From assembly GCA_022769825.1 (NCBI GenBank), contig JALEJI010000075.1, forward strand, positions 1 through 64,000: a DNA stretch of 64,000 nucleotides, given 5' to 3'. Under the pieces are notes generated by a model. The model saw only the letters and a program-made list of their open reading frames with translations, was not told the origin of the DNA and did not search any database. The position numbers were made by a program, and so were the translations under genes. Source of the DNA: Prevotella sp. Its GTDB lineage: Bacteria > Bacteroidota > Bacteroidia > Bacteroidales > Bacteroidaceae. How positions within the stretch are numbered: position 1 is the first letter of the stretch; the number at the start of each line of letters is the position of its first letter. Of this stretch, positions 43,213 through 51,663 are shown in pieces.

Positions 43213-43722
43213 CTATTTTGCCTCAAAATCGTTTATCTTTACGAACTTTTCCTTTATGGCCTGCCTGCCCCGGAAGATGTTTATTTTCACTTGTTCCTCG
43301 GTCATGTCGAGCAGCCTCGCAATCTCCTTATACGCCTTTCCTTCAAAATCGCGAAGCTGTATGCACGATTTCTGCTTCTCTGGCAACGAGTCCACGATAT
43401 GGCGCACCATCGCCATCTGGTCGTTGACGACGGTTTGCTGCGATGGCGTGTAAGACGTGTCGGGCCGTTCGTTTTGCGAACTGTCAAGGCTCTCGTTGCG
43501 CGAGTTCACGCTCCTGACATAATCGAGCGCCTTGTTGCGGCAGATGGTGAAACAGAAAGCCTCTATGTTGTCTATGCTGGTCCACGACTCCCGTCGATCC
43601 CAGACCTTTATCAGCGTTTCCTGCACAATATCCTCTGCCTCGGCACTGTCGAGCGTGATGCGCAGCGCCAAGCGATAAAGCTGGTTTTTCAGCGGGAGGA
43701 TATCATTCTGGAAACTTATCAT
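43213..43722 (-). CDS. ECF-type RNA polymerase sigma-70 factor
   Basis: A 169-residue sigma factor with region 2 (LYRLALRITLDSAEAEDIVQETLIKVWDRRESW and FCFTICRNKALDYVRS) and region 4 (VDSLPEKQKSCIQLRDFEGKAYKEIARLLDMTEEQVKINIFRGRQAIKEKF). It would direct polymerase to a small regulon. It begins five bases after the argB stop and so is the last gene of the topA-aroK-speA-argB run. No anti-sigma gene follows; a protein of the type that usually accompanies this sigma factor is encoded far away at 62342. Confidence 0.92.
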   Translation of the reverse strand: MISFQNDILPLKNQLYRLALRITLDSAEAEDIVQETLIKVWDRRESWTSIDNIEAFCFTICRNKALDYVRSVNSRNESLDSSQNERPDTSYTPSQQTVVNDQMAMVRHIVDSLPEKQKSCIQLRDFEGKAYKEIARLLDMTEEQVKINIFRGRQAIKEKFVKINDFEAK

Positions 43723-43727
43723 TTATA

Positions 43728-44498
43728 TCATTCTATCGTGGTGCCGCCATCGGTGCCCAACGCTTCGGCCTTGGTGATGATGACGCGCCTCACGCCCTGC
43801 CCTACCGCTGCAAGGGCGTTTTCTATCTTTGGTTTCATGCCGCCGCTGATGGTGCCATTGGCGGTGAGCGTGGCGAAGTCGTCCTTGGTTATGACCGGAA
43901 TCACGCTGCCATCGTCGTCGGGGTTGGCGAGCACGCCCGCCTTCTCGAAACAGTAGACAAGCGTCACGTCAAAGAAGGGCGTCAAGGCCTTGGCCGTCTC
44001 AGCGGCTATGGTGTCGGCGTTGGTGTTGAGCAACGACCCTTTGCCGTCGTGGGTGAGCGGTGCCATGACAGGTATGACCCCACGCTCCAGCAAAGAGGTG
44101 AGGGCCTGGCCGTCCACCTTGTCGACGTCTCCCACGAAACCGTAGTCGACACCGTTCTTCAATGGCCGGCGGTGGCTTAGCATCACGTTCATGTCGGCCC
44201 CGGTCAGTCCGAGGGCGTTGACGCCACGCGCCTGGAGCCTCGCCACGACGTTCTTGTTGACCAATCCTCCATAAACCATCGTCACCACCTCGAGCATGTC
44301 GGCGTCGGTGACGCGACGGCCGTCCACCATCTTCGTCTCAATGCCCAAGGCCGCCGCCACTTTCGTGGCCCTTCTGCCGCCGCCATGGACAAGCACCTTC
44401 GGGCCGTCGACGCGCGCGAAACGGTCGAGAAGATCGTCAAGGCGAGCCTCGTCTTCCACGATGGCGCCGCCAACCTTTATGACTGTGATATTCCGCAT
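43728..44498 (-). CDS. argB: N-acetylglutamate (or N-succinylglutamate) kinase
   Basis: A 256-residue amino acid kinase: VIKVGGAIVED phosphate-binding start, LVHGGGRRATKVAAALGI substrate loop, LLNTNADTIAAETAKAL and ISGGMKPKIENALAAV ATP-site motifs. It catalyses the second step of arginine biosynthesis. In several Bacteroidetes the pathway runs on N-succinyl instead of N-acetyl intermediates, so the acyl group cannot be assumed. Lies 69 bases after speA and 5 before the sigma factor gene. Confidence 0.93.
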   Translation of the reverse strand: MRNITVIKVGGAIVEDEARLDDLLDRFARVDGPKVLVHGGGRRATKVAAALGIETKMVDGRRVTDADMLEVVTMVYGGLVNKNVVARLQARGVNALGLTGADMNVMLSHRRPLKNGVDYGFVGDVDKVDGQALTSLLERGVIPVMAPLTHDGKGSLLNTNADTIAAETAKALTPFFDVTLVYCFEKAGVLANPDDDGSVIPVITKDDFATLTANGTISGGMKPKIENALAAVGQGVRRVIITKAEALGTDGGTTIE

Positions 44499-44567
44499 TG
44501 GTATTATTCTTCTAACTTATGGTATTGCTTATATAAAATAAAAAATGAAGGTCTTGCCTATATGCCA

Positions 44568-46460
44568 TTATTCGAGATAGGTGTATCCATAGAGCCCGGA
44601 GCGATAGGTGGCGAGGAACTCCTTGCCCTCGTCAAGCGAGAGTTTGCCTTCCTTCACGCCCTTGGTGACCCACTGCTCAAGCTGTCGCACGAGTTTCTTG
44701 GGGTTATACTGCACATACTCGAGCACTTCCTCCACCGTCTCGCCGTCTATTATCTGGTCGATGTGGTAGGTGCCGTCTTTCACGGTGATATGCGCCGCCG
44801 TGGTGTCGCCAAAGAGGTTGTGCATGTCGCCAAGGATCTCTTGGTAGGCACCCACAAGGAAAGCCCCTATATAGTATGGCTCACCCTTCCGCAGCACGTG
44901 CACGGGGAGCACGCTGCTCTGTGAGCCTCCCACGGCGAAGTTGGCCACCTTACCGTCGGAGTCGCAAGTGATGTCTTGCAGGGTGCAGTTGCGCGTGGGC
45001 TGCTCGTCAAGCCGCTCGATAGGCATTATGGGGAAGAGCTGGTCTATGCCCCAACAGTCGGGCAGCGACTGGAAGAGCGAGAAGTTGCAGAAATACTTGT
45101 CGGCAAGCAGCGTGTCGAGGCCGCGCAGCTCGTCGGGCACGTGCTTCATGCGCTTTGCCATGGAGTCTATCTCATGGCAAACGCTCCAATACATCGCCTC
45201 CACCTCGGCACGCGTCTTGAGGTCCACCATGCCGTGGGCGAACATGTCGAGACAGTCCTCGCGTATCTGGTCGGCGTCGTGCCAATCCTCAAGCATCGAC
45301 TTGGGACTGATGTGGCACCAAATATCGTAAAGGTCGCGCACAAGCTGATGGTCGGCAGGCTTAGCCTCAAACTCCTCGGGCATCTCAGGCAGCGACGCCA
45401 CGCCGAGCACGTCGAGGATGAGCACGGAGTGGTGGGCGGCAAGCGAACGTCCGCTCTCGGTAATGATGTTGGGATGCGGTATGTCGTTCTTGTTGGCTAT
45501 GTCGACAAAGGCATACACGCAGTCGTTGATGTATTCCTGGATGGAATAGTTAACCGAGCTCTCCGAGTTGCTGGAGCGCGTGCCGTCGTAGTCGACGCCA
45601 AGACCGCCGCCGCAATCAACATATTCTATGCCATAACCCATCTTCCTCAGGTTGGCGTAATATTGTCCCGCCTCGGTCAAGGCGTTTTGTATGCGGCGTA
45701 TCTTCGTGATTTGCGAGCCAATGTGGAAATGAATCAGCTTTATGCCGTCGTGCAATCCATAGTTGTCGAGCTTGCGCAAGGCTTCCAGAAGTTCCGACGG
45801 CGTGAGGCCAAACTTCGACGCGTCACCGCCGCTCTCGGCCCATTTGCCTGAGCCCGACGAGGCCAGCTTGATGCGTATGCCGATGTTGGGTATCACCTTG
45901 AGCCGCTTGGCAGTCTTGGCGATGACGTCTATCTCGTTGAGCTTCTCCACGACGATGAAGATGTGCTTGCCGAGCTTCTGCGCGAGTATGGCAAGCTCTA
46001 TGTAGCTCTCGTCCTTGTAGCCGTTGCAGATGATGAGCGAGTCGCTCTTGCACTGTTGGGCTATCACGGCGTGAAGCTCAGGCTTGGAGCCGGCCTCCAG
46101 GCCCAGGTTGAACTTGCGGCCGTGGGAGGTTATCTCGTCGACGACGGGTTGCATCTGGTTGACCTTGATAGGATAGATGACGTAGCTCTGGCCCTTGAAG
46201 TCGTATTCCTTCTTGGCTTTCTCATAGCACGACGCCATCTTCTCGATGCGGTTGTCGAGAATGTCAGGGAAGCGAAGCAACACCGGAGGCGTGACATCGC
46301 GGAGTGCCAAGTCGTCCATAACCTCGCGCAAGTCTATCTTGACATCGCTCTTCACGGGCGACACGTAGACGTGTCCTTTCTCGTTGATGCCAAAATAAGA
46401 GGTACCCCATCCCTTGATGTTGTAGAGTTCCTCAGAGTCTTCTATTGTCCACTTTTTCAT
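44568..46460 (-). CDS. speA: Biosynthetic arginine decarboxylase
   Basis: A 630-residue PLP enzyme making agmatine from arginine for polyamine synthesis. The PLP lysine is in YVIYPIKVNQMQPVV, the glycine-rich phosphate site is IEYVDCGGGLGVDYDG, and the active-site Cys region is GVVD-like near the C terminus (SLFQSLPDCWGIDQLFPIMPIERL). Length and motif order match SpeA. Start codon overlaps the aroK stop, so translation is coupled. Confidence 0.95.
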   Translation of the reverse strand: MKKWTIEDSEELYNIKGWGTSYFGINEKGHVYVSPVKSDVKIDLREVMDDLALRDVTPPVLLRFPDILDNRIEKMASCYEKAKKEYDFKGQSYVIYPIKVNQMQPVVDEITSHGRKFNLGLEAGSKPELHAVIAQQCKSDSLIICNGYKDESYIELAILAQKLGKHIFIVVEKLNEIDVIAKTAKRLKVIPNIGIRIKLASSGSGKWAESGGDASKFGLTPSELLEALRKLDNYGLHDGIKLIHFHIGSQITKIRRIQNALTEAGQYYANLRKMGYGIEYVDCGGGLGVDYDGTRSSNSESSVNYSIQEYINDCVYAFVDIANKNDIPHPNIITESGRSLAAHHSVLILDVLGVASLPEMPEEFEAKPADHQLVRDLYDIWCHISPKSMLEDWHDADQIREDCLDMFAHGMVDLKTRAEVEAMYWSVCHEIDSMAKRMKHVPDELRGLDTLLADKYFCNFSLFQSLPDCWGIDQLFPIMPIERLDEQPTRNCTLQDITCDSDGKVANFAVGGSQSSVLPVHVLRKGEPYYIGAFLVGAYQEILGDMHNLFGDTTAAHITVKDGTYHIDQIIDGETVEEVLEYVQYNPKKLVRQLEQWVTKGVKEGKLSLDEGKEFLATYRSGLYGYTYLE

Positions 46461-46987
46461 TATATTCCCAATTCGCCGCGTATAGCGTCAACAGTTGTTT
46501 TTATTTTTTCCTTATTGTCCATCAATGACACATCCACGATGTGCTTCGCCTTGGCGTAGAACGGCTCGCGCTGCTTGAGCTGGGCCTCGATGAACGTCTT
46601 CACCTCATCAGGGGTCTTGTTGAGCAGCAACGGCCTGACGGTCTTTCCCATCTTGAGATGCTTGTAGAGCACGTCGGTGGTGCATTTCAGGTAGACCGTC
46701 TCGCCCTGGCGGTTGATGTAGTCGATGTTGTCGAAGAAGCACGGCGTGCCGCCTCCGCACGATATTATGACATCCTCAAACTCCGCCACCTCGTGTAGCA
46801 GGTTGTGCTCTATCTTCCGGAAGCCCTCCTCGCCCTTCTCGTCGAAAATTTGCTTCACGGTGCGATGCATGCGGGTCTCTATGTACCAATCGAGATCATA
46901 GAAAGGCAAGCCCAACTCTTGGCTCAGGGCATGGCCGACGGTGGTCTTCCCCGACCCCATGTATCCGATGATGATGATTCTCTTCAT
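46460..46987 (-). CDS. aroK: Shikimate kinase
   Basis: A 175-residue P-loop kinase: GYMGSGKTTVGHALSQELG (Walker A), DLDWYIETRMHRTVKQIF (shikimate-binding Asp and Arg), CGGGTPCF and RPLLL lid motif. Adds phosphate to shikimate in aromatic amino acid synthesis. Begins 7 bases after the topA stop. Confidence 0.95.
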   Translation of the reverse strand: MKRIIIIGYMGSGKTTVGHALSQELGLPFYDLDWYIETRMHRTVKQIFDEKGEEGFRKIEHNLLHEVAEFEDVIISCGGGTPCFFDNIDYINRQGETVYLKCTTDVLYKHLKMGKTVRPLLLNKTPDEVKTFIEAQLKQREPFYAKAKHIVDVSLMDNKEKIKTTVDAIRGELGI

Positions 46988-46994
46988 GTGGCGG

Positions 46995-49325
46995 TCAGCT
47001 CTTGCGTCCCCTTCGCGGCTTTGGCTCCGGGGCGTTCTTCACGATGTCCATGCACTCGTCGTAGGTCAGGTCGCCGGCAAGCGCGCGCTCGTGCAGTTTC
47101 TTGTCGATGTGATAGTTCTTGCCGTCGTAGGCGATGTATGGCCCGAAACGGCCCTTGAGCAGCTCCATCTTGGCATCCTCGGCAAACGTCTTGATGTGGC
47201 GTTCCTTCTCAGCCTTGCGCTTGGCCTCGATAAGCTCTATCGAGCGTTCGAGGGTTATCGTCATTGGGTCCTCGCCCTTGGGTATGGACACGTATTTCTT
47301 GTCGTGCAGCACATACGGGCCAAAGCGTCCGGCGCCGATGGTTACGTCGGTGCCCTCATACTTGCCGACCTTGCGTGGCAGCTTGAACAGTTCGAGCGCC
47401 TCGTCGAGGGTGATGGTCTCTATGCTCTTGTCTTTTGGCATCTGCGCGAACTGCGGCTTCTCGTCGCCACCGGCGGCGCCAATCTGCACCACAGGGCCGA
47501 AACGCCCTATCTTCACGAACACGGGCTTGCCGCTCTTGGGCTCCACGCCTATCTGGCGCTCGCCGGCCTTGTGCTCGGAACGCTGGTTGATGACATTCTC
47601 CACTTGCGGCTCGAAGTGGTCGTCAAACTTATGGAGCATGTCTTTCCAGTCTTCCTTGCCCTCGGCAATGCGGTCGAAGTCGCCCTCCACCTTGGCGGTG
47701 AAGTTATAGTCCATTATCTCGGGGAAGTTGGCCTGCAGGAAGTCGTTGACCACGGTGCCGATGTCGGTAGGTATGAGCTTGCCACGCTCTGAGCCGGCAA
47801 ACTCCACTTTCGTCTCCTGCTTTATGGTGTCGCCCTCCAAGGTGTCGATGGTGTAAGGACGCTCCTTGCCTGGCTTGTCGCCCTTGACCACGTACTCGCG
47901 TTGCTGGATGGTGGATATCGTTGGCGCGTAAGTTGACGGGCGGCCAATGCCAAGTTCTTCCAACTTGTGCACGAGGCTTGCCTCGGTGTATCGTGCCGGT
48001 GCCAGGGTGAAACGCTCGGTCACGGTGACATTCTTGCGGGAAAGGCTCTCGCCCACGGCCAGCGCCGGCAAGATGTTGGTGCCTTCCGGCTTCGGCTCCA
48101 GAGCATCGTCGTCGGTAGACTCGCGATACACTTTCAGGAATCCGTCGAAGACCACTACCTCGCCGTTTGCCACGAAATGCTCCGTACGATTGTCCATGTT
48201 CACCACCGCCGTGGTCTTCTCTATCTTGGCCTCAGCCATCTGTGAGGCTATGGTGCGCTTCCAGATAAGGTCGTAGAGGCGGCGCTCCTGCGATGTCCAC
48301 TCTCCCTTGTCGGTATTGGCGAACGTGGGGCGTATGGCCTCGTGGGCCTCCTGCGCGCCCTTCGACTTGGTTTGGAACTCGCGGTTGTGGATGTATTCCT
48401 CGCCGTAGTCTTTCATTATCTCGTCTTTGCAGGCGTTCAAGGCAAACAAGGAGAGATGCACGCTGTCGGTTCGCATGTAGGTTATGCGTCCGCTCTCGTA
48501 CAGCCTTTGGGCTATCATCATGGTCTGCGACACCGTGAAGCCGAGCTTGCGGGCCGCCTCTTGCTGCAAGGTGGAGGTGGTGAAGGGCGGCGCGGGCATG
48601 CGCTTGAGTGGCTTCTTCGTGATGTCGCCAACCGTGAACGCGGCGTCCTTGCAACTCTCAAGGAAAGCGTGAGCCTCATCATAGGTCTTGAAGCGATGGT
48701 CGAGCTCGGCCTTCACCTGGCTGCCGCCTGCAACGTCGAAGATGGCGTTGACACGGAAGAACGGCTCGCTCTGGAACTTCTGTATCTCGCGTTCGCGCTC
48801 CACTATGAGCTTCACGGCCACGCTCTGCACGCGGCCTGCCGAGAGGGCGGGCTTAACCTTGCGCCAAAGCACGGGCGAGAGCTTGAAACCCACGATGCGA
48901 TCGAGGACGCGACGCGCCTGCTGGGCGTCGACAAGGCTCATGTCGAGATGACGCGGGTTGGCTATTGCCTGTAATATGGCGGGTTTGGTAATCTCATGGA
49001 AAACAATGCGTGACGTCTTTGCCTCGTCAAGGCCAAGCACTTCGCACAAGTGCCAGCTGATGGCTTCTCCCTCGCGGTCTTCATCGGACGCGAGCCATAC
49101 CTTCTTGGCGGCCTTGGCGTTCTTCTTCAGCTCGGCAACCACCTTTTTCTTGTCATCCGGAATCTCATATTCAGGGGTCAACGTGTCCTTGCCTATGCTG
49201 AGCTCCTTCTTCTTCAAGTCGCGGATATGGCCATAACTGGACATCACTTTATAGTCCTTGCCAAGGAACTTCTCGATGGTCTTAGCCTTGGCCGGACTCT
49301 CTACTATCACTAAGTTGTCTTGCAT
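46995..49325 (-). CDS. topA: DNA topoisomerase I (type IA)
   Basis: A 776-residue enzyme. The TOPRIM domain opens with NLVIVESPAKAKTIEKFLG and contains WLASDEDREGEAISWHLCEVL; the active-site Tyr lies in RITYMRTDSVHLS. The C terminus has repeated glycine-rich modules (FVKIGRFGPVVQIG, GAGRFGPYVLHD, LKGRFGPYIAYDGKNY), the topo C-terminal repeats usual in Bacteroidetes, in place of zinc ribbons, and ends in a basic EPKPRRGRKS tail. Relaxes negative supercoils. The ATG 49325 is preferred over an upstream in-frame GTG at 49334. First gene of topA-aroK-speA-argB-sigma. Confidence 0.96.
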   Translation of the reverse strand: MQDNLVIVESPAKAKTIEKFLGKDYKVMSSYGHIRDLKKKELSIGKDTLTPEYEIPDDKKKVVAELKKNAKAAKKVWLASDEDREGEAISWHLCEVLGLDEAKTSRIVFHEITKPAILQAIANPRHLDMSLVDAQQARRVLDRIVGFKLSPVLWRKVKPALSAGRVQSVAVKLIVEREREIQKFQSEPFFRVNAIFDVAGGSQVKAELDHRFKTYDEAHAFLESCKDAAFTVGDITKKPLKRMPAPPFTTSTLQQEAARKLGFTVSQTMMIAQRLYESGRITYMRTDSVHLSLFALNACKDEIMKDYGEEYIHNREFQTKSKGAQEAHEAIRPTFANTDKGEWTSQERRLYDLIWKRTIASQMAEAKIEKTTAVVNMDNRTEHFVANGEVVVFDGFLKVYRESTDDDALEPKPEGTNILPALAVGESLSRKNVTVTERFTLAPARYTEASLVHKLEELGIGRPSTYAPTISTIQQREYVVKGDKPGKERPYTIDTLEGDTIKQETKVEFAGSERGKLIPTDIGTVVNDFLQANFPEIMDYNFTAKVEGDFDRIAEGKEDWKDMLHKFDDHFEPQVENVINQRSEHKAGERQIGVEPKSGKPVFVKIGRFGPVVQIGAAGGDEKPQFAQMPKDKSIETITLDEALELFKLPRKVGKYEGTDVTIGAGRFGPYVLHDKKYVSIPKGEDPMTITLERSIELIEAKRKAEKERHIKTFAEDAKMELLKGRFGPYIAYDGKNYHIDKKLHERALAGDLTYDECMDIVKNAPEPKPRRGRKS

Positions 49326-49368
49326 ATACTGCACATTAATTAATAGTCTACCTATTATAATTGGAGGG

Positions 49369-49376
49369 CAAAAGTA
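49369..49376 (-). promoter_or_regulatory. -7 promoter motif of the topA operon
   Basis: TACTTTTG on the minus strand, 44 bases before the topA ATG. Confidence 0.65.
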
Positions 49377-49475
49377 AACATTTCACTTGCCAATACATTA
49401 TTATATACACAAGAATTTAGGTTTTTTAATATCTTCCGCTCTTCTTTGACAATCTCTCGCAATAAAAAGGAATCA

Positions 49476-49510
49476 CGAAAAAGCGCGCCAAGCTTTACCC
49501 TTGACGCGCT
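49476..49510 (-). terminator. Intrinsic terminator of the NUDIX gene
   Basis: Arms AGCGCGCCAAG (49482-49492) and CTTGACGCGCT (49500-49510) pair at 10 of 11 positions; read on the minus strand the stem runs into TTTTTC. It lies 52 bases past the NUDIX stop. Confidence 0.82.
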
Positions 49511-49561
49511 GTATTGTTGGCTTGATTTCACAAAAATCCTCGTGGTTTGTCGCCTCCGCAA

Positions 49562-50092
49562 TCAAAGCGACTGTATCTTCTGACGCAAGATGACGTTGAG
49601 CGCATGGCGGATGGAACGCATGCCAAACTGCTCGGTATGAACCTCCTCCAACGGTATCCACTGATAAGACGCGGCATCGTCGCCTGCCTTGAGGGCGCTG
49701 AAATCCTTTACCTTGCAGAGGAAGAAGAAGTCCATGGTGGGTATGTGGAAGCCGGAGTAATAGTATATGTTAGGGAAGCTGAAGAGGTATTTAGCCTCTG
49801 TGACCTCCAGCCCGGTCTCTTCCATGACCTCACGCTTCATGCCTTCCTCGGATGTCTCGCCCATGTCGGCGAAACCGCCCGGAAGGTCGAGCGTGCCCTT
49901 TGCCGGCTCCTTCTTTCTCGACAGCACGAGAAGCTCGTTCTTGTCGTTAAGGATGATAGCCGCCGTAGAGGCGCTTGGATTGAGATAATACTCAAAGCCG
50001 CAATTCTCACACTTCTTGCTCTTTTCGTCGTTGTCGACAAAATGCTTGCTGCCACAAACCGGGCAGTACTTGAACTTTTCTAATGGATGCAT
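49562..50092 (-). CDS. NUDIX hydrolase with N-terminal zinc ribbon
   Basis: A 176-residue protein. Residues 8-37 hold two CxxC pairs (YCPVCGSK and KCENCGFEY), a zinc ribbon as in NADH pyrophosphatase NudC. The NUDIX box GGFADMGETSEEGMKREVMEETG has all catalytic glutamates. It should hydrolyse a nucleoside diphosphate derivative; NADH-like or ADP-ribose-like substrates are possible but not fixed by sequence. The start is the ATG at 50092; the longer frame begins at TTG. Confidence 0.9.
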   Translation of the reverse strand: MHPLEKFKYCPVCGSKHFVDNDEKSKKCENCGFEYYLNPSASTAAIILNDKNELLVLSRKKEPAKGTLDLPGGFADMGETSEEGMKREVMEETGLEVTEAKYLFSFPNIYYYSGFHIPTMDFFFLCKVKDFSALKAGDDAASYQWIPLEEVHTEQFGMRSIRHALNVILRQKIQSL

Positions 50093-50126
50093 CGTTATAA
50101 AAAACAATAAATCATCTTTTACTTCG

Positions 50127-50134
50127 CAAAGTTA
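50127..50134 (-). promoter_or_regulatory. -7 promoter motif of the NUDIX gene
   Basis: TAACTTTG on the minus strand, 34 bases before the ATG. Confidence 0.7.
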
Positions 50135-50173
50135 CGCAATTATCAAACAATAACAAGGGGTTTCCACAACTTA

Positions 50174-50237
50174 TTTTGAATCCATGTCGATTCGCGTTGA
50201 TGCTTTTCCTTCACACGAATCTATATGGAATCCAAAA
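50174..50237. repeat. Long imperfect hairpin in the NUDIX/TlpA intergenic gap
   Basis: Arms 50174-50194 and 50216-50237 (TTTTGAATCCAT... / ...ATGGAATCCAAAA) form an imperfect stem of about 20 pairs. Together with the orphan promoter motif at 50353 and the hairpin at 50416 this is all that the 366-base gap 50093-50458 holds; there is no open reading frame worth calling. Confidence 0.4.
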
Positions 50238-50352
50238 TTGATCGCTAACTCGCAATGGCTTTGCTGGGGGCAGGCAACTACAAAGGATACCCATGATCAA
50301 CGCTAAAAAACAAAAAACAGCAAATTTACATACAACCATGAGCAATTATAAT

Positions 50353-50360
50353 TATCTTTG
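50353..50360 (+). promoter_or_regulatory. Orphan plus-strand -7 promoter-like motif
   Basis: TATCTTTG in an A+T-rich setting, pointing at the 3' end of the TlpA-like gene on the other strand. A transcript from here would reach the 50416 hairpin after about 50 bases. May be chance. Confidence 0.3.
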
Positions 50361-50415
50361 CCATATATATCCTTCGGGGAAGATAACCATCCTTTCGCTC
50401 AAGGCATTATAACCA

Positions 50416-50454
50416 CAAAGCAGGGTGCGGGCCCTGTGGCCGCACCCTGCTTTG
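50416..50454 (-). repeat. G+C-rich perfect inverted repeat, likely terminator of the TlpA-like gene
   Basis: 15-bp perfect arms CAAAGCAGGGTGCGG (50416-50430) and CCGCACCCTGCTTTG (50440-50454) with a 9-base loop, five bases after the TlpA-like stop. No T-run follows. The GCAGGGTGCGGG core recurs at 37702. Confidence 0.7.
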
Positions 50455-50458
50455 CAGT

Positions 50459-51625
50459 TCAGAGCATCGACTTTATCTCGGCGTTGATGTCCTTTATCTG
50501 CGCGTCGCGCTTCTGGAGCGTATTGCTCTTGTCGATGAGGAAGAAAGTGGGCACCTGCTGCACGTTATACTCCGAGGCGGCAACCGCGCTGCCGTTAGCG
50601 TCGCGCACGCATATCCATGGCAACGCGGCAACCTGCTCCTTCCAGAAATGCTCGTCGGAATCGAGGCTCACCTGGTAAATCTCCAGGCCCTGGGCATGAT
50701 ACTTGTTGTAAAGGTCGCGAAGCCACATTATGCGTTGCGTGCTGTTCTTGGAGGCGAAGACGTGGAAGTCGAGCAGCACGACCTTGCCTTTCAAGCTCGT
50801 AAGCTTTCTCACGTTGCCCTCACGGTCGGGCAAGGCAATGTCTATCAAGCCCGACGTGGACACCTTGCTGGCCGGCAGGGTCTGGGCTTGCTGCGCCTGG
50901 ACGATGCGGAGGTCGCGCATGCCGGCAATGGCTATGTTGTGTAGGTTCTCGCCACGCTCCGACTTAGGGTAATAAGTGTCCCAGCTCGTGGCCACGGCCG
51001 CGTAGACCTGCACGTCGGCCTTGCTGCTGTGGGCGTCGAAGATGTTGATAGGGCGACCACCGATGACCACGGTCTGGAAGAGGGCGAAATAAGAATACGC
51101 CTTCATCGGGGCCTTGAAGATGTAGTTGGTCTTGACCGCGGTCTTATACTTGTCGAGAGCATCCTGCATGAGCGCGCCCTCTTGGTCGTAAGGCACGTTT
51201 GGATTGCCGGCAATGGCGTTGAGCTGTGTCTGGAGGTTCATCTGCTTCAAGGTCAGCTCCTTGATCTTAGCGCAATCGTCGGAGCCCTGGATGTCATACT
51301 TATACGACATGGTAGGGTAAGACGCCTTCACCTCCACGTTCTCGGTGGAGTCGATGGCCACGTTGATGAGTTGTCGGTCGATGCGCAAGCGATAAAACTC
51401 TGGGTTGCCAGGGGCCTTGGCCGAGAACGAGAACGAGCCGTCGGCGGATAGCTTCACCGAGTCGACGGTGACAGGGCCATTCAAGCCCATGTTCTCAAAA
51501 TAGAGCAAAGAGTCTTTGGCATCAGTGATGGTGCCCGACACGCGAAACTTCTTCTGTGTGCAAGAAGTGATGCTCAACGCCGCCAAGAACAAGGCGGCAA
51601 GCTTGATGAAATGGTTTATCTTCAT
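50459..51625 (-). CDS. Thioredoxin-fold lipoprotein (DUF4369 + AhpC/TSA-like) lacking the redox CxxC
   Basis: A 388-residue lipoprotein (lipobox SITSC, Cys22). Residues about 25-130 match the DUF4369 beta domain (FRVSGTITDAKDSLLYFENMGL); residues about 245-388 are a TlpA/AhpC-TSA thioredoxin fold (VVLLDFHVFASKNSTQRIMWLRDLYNKYHAQGLEIYQVSLDSDEHFWKEQVAALPWICV). Where a redox-active member has WCGPC, this has ASKNSTQR, so disulfide chemistry through the usual site is excluded. The cis-Pro region QQVPTFFLID is kept. It probably binds rather than oxidises. Encoded 38 bases downstream of the restriction-modification-like gene. Confidence 0.85.
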   Translation of the reverse strand: MKINHFIKLAALFLAALSITSCTQKKFRVSGTITDAKDSLLYFENMGLNGPVTVDSVKLSADGSFSFSAKAPGNPEFYRLRIDRQLINVAIDSTENVEVKASYPTMSYKYDIQGSDDCAKIKELTLKQMNLQTQLNAIAGNPNVPYDQEGALMQDALDKYKTAVKTNYIFKAPMKAYSYFALFQTVVIGGRPINIFDAHSSKADVQVYAAVATSWDTYYPKSERGENLHNIAIAGMRDLRIVQAQQAQTLPASKVSTSGLIDIALPDREGNVRKLTSLKGKVVLLDFHVFASKNSTQRIMWLRDLYNKYHAQGLEIYQVSLDSDEHFWKEQVAALPWICVRDANGSAVAASEYNVQQVPTFFLIDKSNTLQKRDAQIKDINAEIKSML

Positions 51626-51663
51626 GTTAGTTTCCTTTATTTTCCACTTTAATAAGTTTATGT

